Source: Sulfidibacterium sp964598065 (GTDB lineage: Bacteria > Bacteroidota > Bacteroidia > Bacteroidales > F082). From it: a stretch of DNA of 15,674 bases. Shown piece after piece: positions 15,398-15,674 of the stretch. Position 1 is the stretch's first letter. Each line of letters opens with the position of its first letter. The translations under genes and the position numbers were made by a program. The notes beneath the pieces are model-generated. The model ran no database searches, had not been told where the DNA came from, and worked only from the letters and a program-made list of their open reading frames with translations. The DNA is taken from the NCBI GenBank assembly GCA_964598065.1, contig CAZRAW010000050.1, positions 1 to 15,674 on the forward strand, given 5' to 3'.

Positions 15398-15601
15398 TTA
15401 ATTCGTGTTTTCATATTTAAGCGCTTCCATTTTTGTCTTGAATTTTTCGAGACAGATCGATTTCCAAAGGACTTTCCCTTTTGTATATCTGCTCAGACCG
15501 TTATTGTGTTCAAAAAGTCTTTTTTCAGGATACTGTGTGTATCCCTTGTAAAAGATATCCTTTCGTTGAGAATGGATAATGTAAACGTAATATTCTTCCA
15601 T
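15398..15601 (-). CDS. Small GIY-YIG domain protein, C-terminally shortened
   Basis: The N-terminus has the GIY-YIG fold signature as YYVYIIHS and YKGYT, followed by RLFEHN and the YTKGK segment, as in stand-alone UPF0213/YhbQ-like GIY-YIG proteins. I chose the ATG at 15601 (67 residues); a TTG two codons earlier is possible. Family members run about 80-100 residues. This one stops at ALKYENTN, where relatives continue with a Lys-rich segment after the conserved Glu. A -1 shift near the AAAA at this point would read Lys-Thr-Arg-Ile-Lys and then stop, so a small indel is conceivable. The start lies about 5 nt past the tRNA-Asp terminator, leaving little room for its own promoter. Nuclease activity is uncertain. 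Confidence 0.7.
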   Translation of the reverse strand: MEEYYVYIIHSQRKDIFYKGYTQYPEKRLFEHNNGLSRYTKGKVLWKSICLEKFKTKMEALKYENTN

Positions 15602-15605
15602 AGAC

Positions 15606-15632
15606 AAAAAAAGCGCCCTCTTGAGGCGCTTT
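15606..15632 (-). terminator. Rho-independent terminator of tRNA-Asp
   Basis: On the minus strand AAAGCGCC pairs with GGCGCTTT across a 7-nt loop, and the T-run at 15612-15606 follows at once. It begins 3 nt after the tRNA discriminator base. Confidence 0.88.
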
Positions 15633-15635
15633 CTG

Positions 15636-15674
15636 CGGTCCGGACGGGACTCGAACCCGCGACCCCCTGCGTGA
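15636..15674 (-). tRNA. tRNA-Asp (GTC), 3' half, truncated by the window end
   Basis: The minus strand from the window edge reads from anticodon position 35 (TC, A37, C38) through the anticodon 3' stem GCAGG, the variable loop, the T arm (GCGGG-TTCGAGT-CCCGT), and the acceptor strand CCGGACC with discriminator G73. This matches bacterial tRNA-Asp closely, and G73 is an Asp identity base. CCA is not encoded (CAG follows G73). The first anticodon base is outside the window, so GTC is inferred. Confidence 0.85.

Overview
The window is a compact chromosomal segment, probably from a member of the Bacteroidota (Bacteroidia-like). Signs of this are AT-rich leaders without clear Shine-Dalgarno sequences, exact matches to the Bacteroidota -7 element TAnnTTTG, a tRNA without an encoded CCA end, and the style of the proteins. 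No species can be named. Nearly everything from 98 to 12217 builds one machine: a cytoplasmic, NAD(H)-linked bidirectional [NiFe]-hydrogenase of the HoxFUYH type (group 3d), plus its whole maturation kit.

Layout. (1) 4-99: an 8-bp-phased tandem repeat abutting the 3' end of hypB. (2) 98-7388, minus strand: a tight eight-gene operon, in transcription order hoxF (with a fused, cluster-less HoxE/NuoE-like domain), hoxU, hoxY, hoxH, a HoxW/HycI-type maturation protease, a dihydroorotate-dehydrogenase-like flavoprotein, hypA and hypB. Gaps are 5-14 nt. (3) 7389-7505: a 117-nt divergent control region with two Rex-operator-like inverted repeats and a good minus-strand -7 element. (4) 7506-12217, plus strand: hypF, hypC, hypD, hypE. 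(5) 12214-12615, minus strand: a 133-residue protein with five cysteine pairs, overlapping hypE tail to tail. (6) 12993-13628, plus strand: a Rex-family redox repressor with an unusual Arg in its NAD-binding site. (7) 13629-14039: a non-coding stretch with a pentanucleotide repeat and possible gene debris. (8) 14040-15251, plus strand: an MFS transporter. (9) 15398-15674, minus strand: the 3' half of tRNA-Asp (cut by the window end), its terminator, and a tiny GIY-YIG protein starting just after that terminator.

How it fits together. HypE and HypF make the CN ligands and HypC and HypD assemble Fe(CN)2CO. HypA and HypB insert Ni into HoxH, and the protease then trims the HoxH C-terminus. HoxY, HoxU and HoxF carry electrons between the NiFe site and NAD(H) through Fe-S clusters and FMN. 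A Rex gene lies nearby, and Rex-type boxes overlap the start of the hox operon. I infer a local loop in which Rex senses the NADH/NAD+ state and controls the enzyme that interconverts H2 and NADH. The least explained parts are the flavoprotein inside the operon, the Asp-to-Arg change in Rex, the cysteine-rich protein next to hypE, and the phased octamer array.
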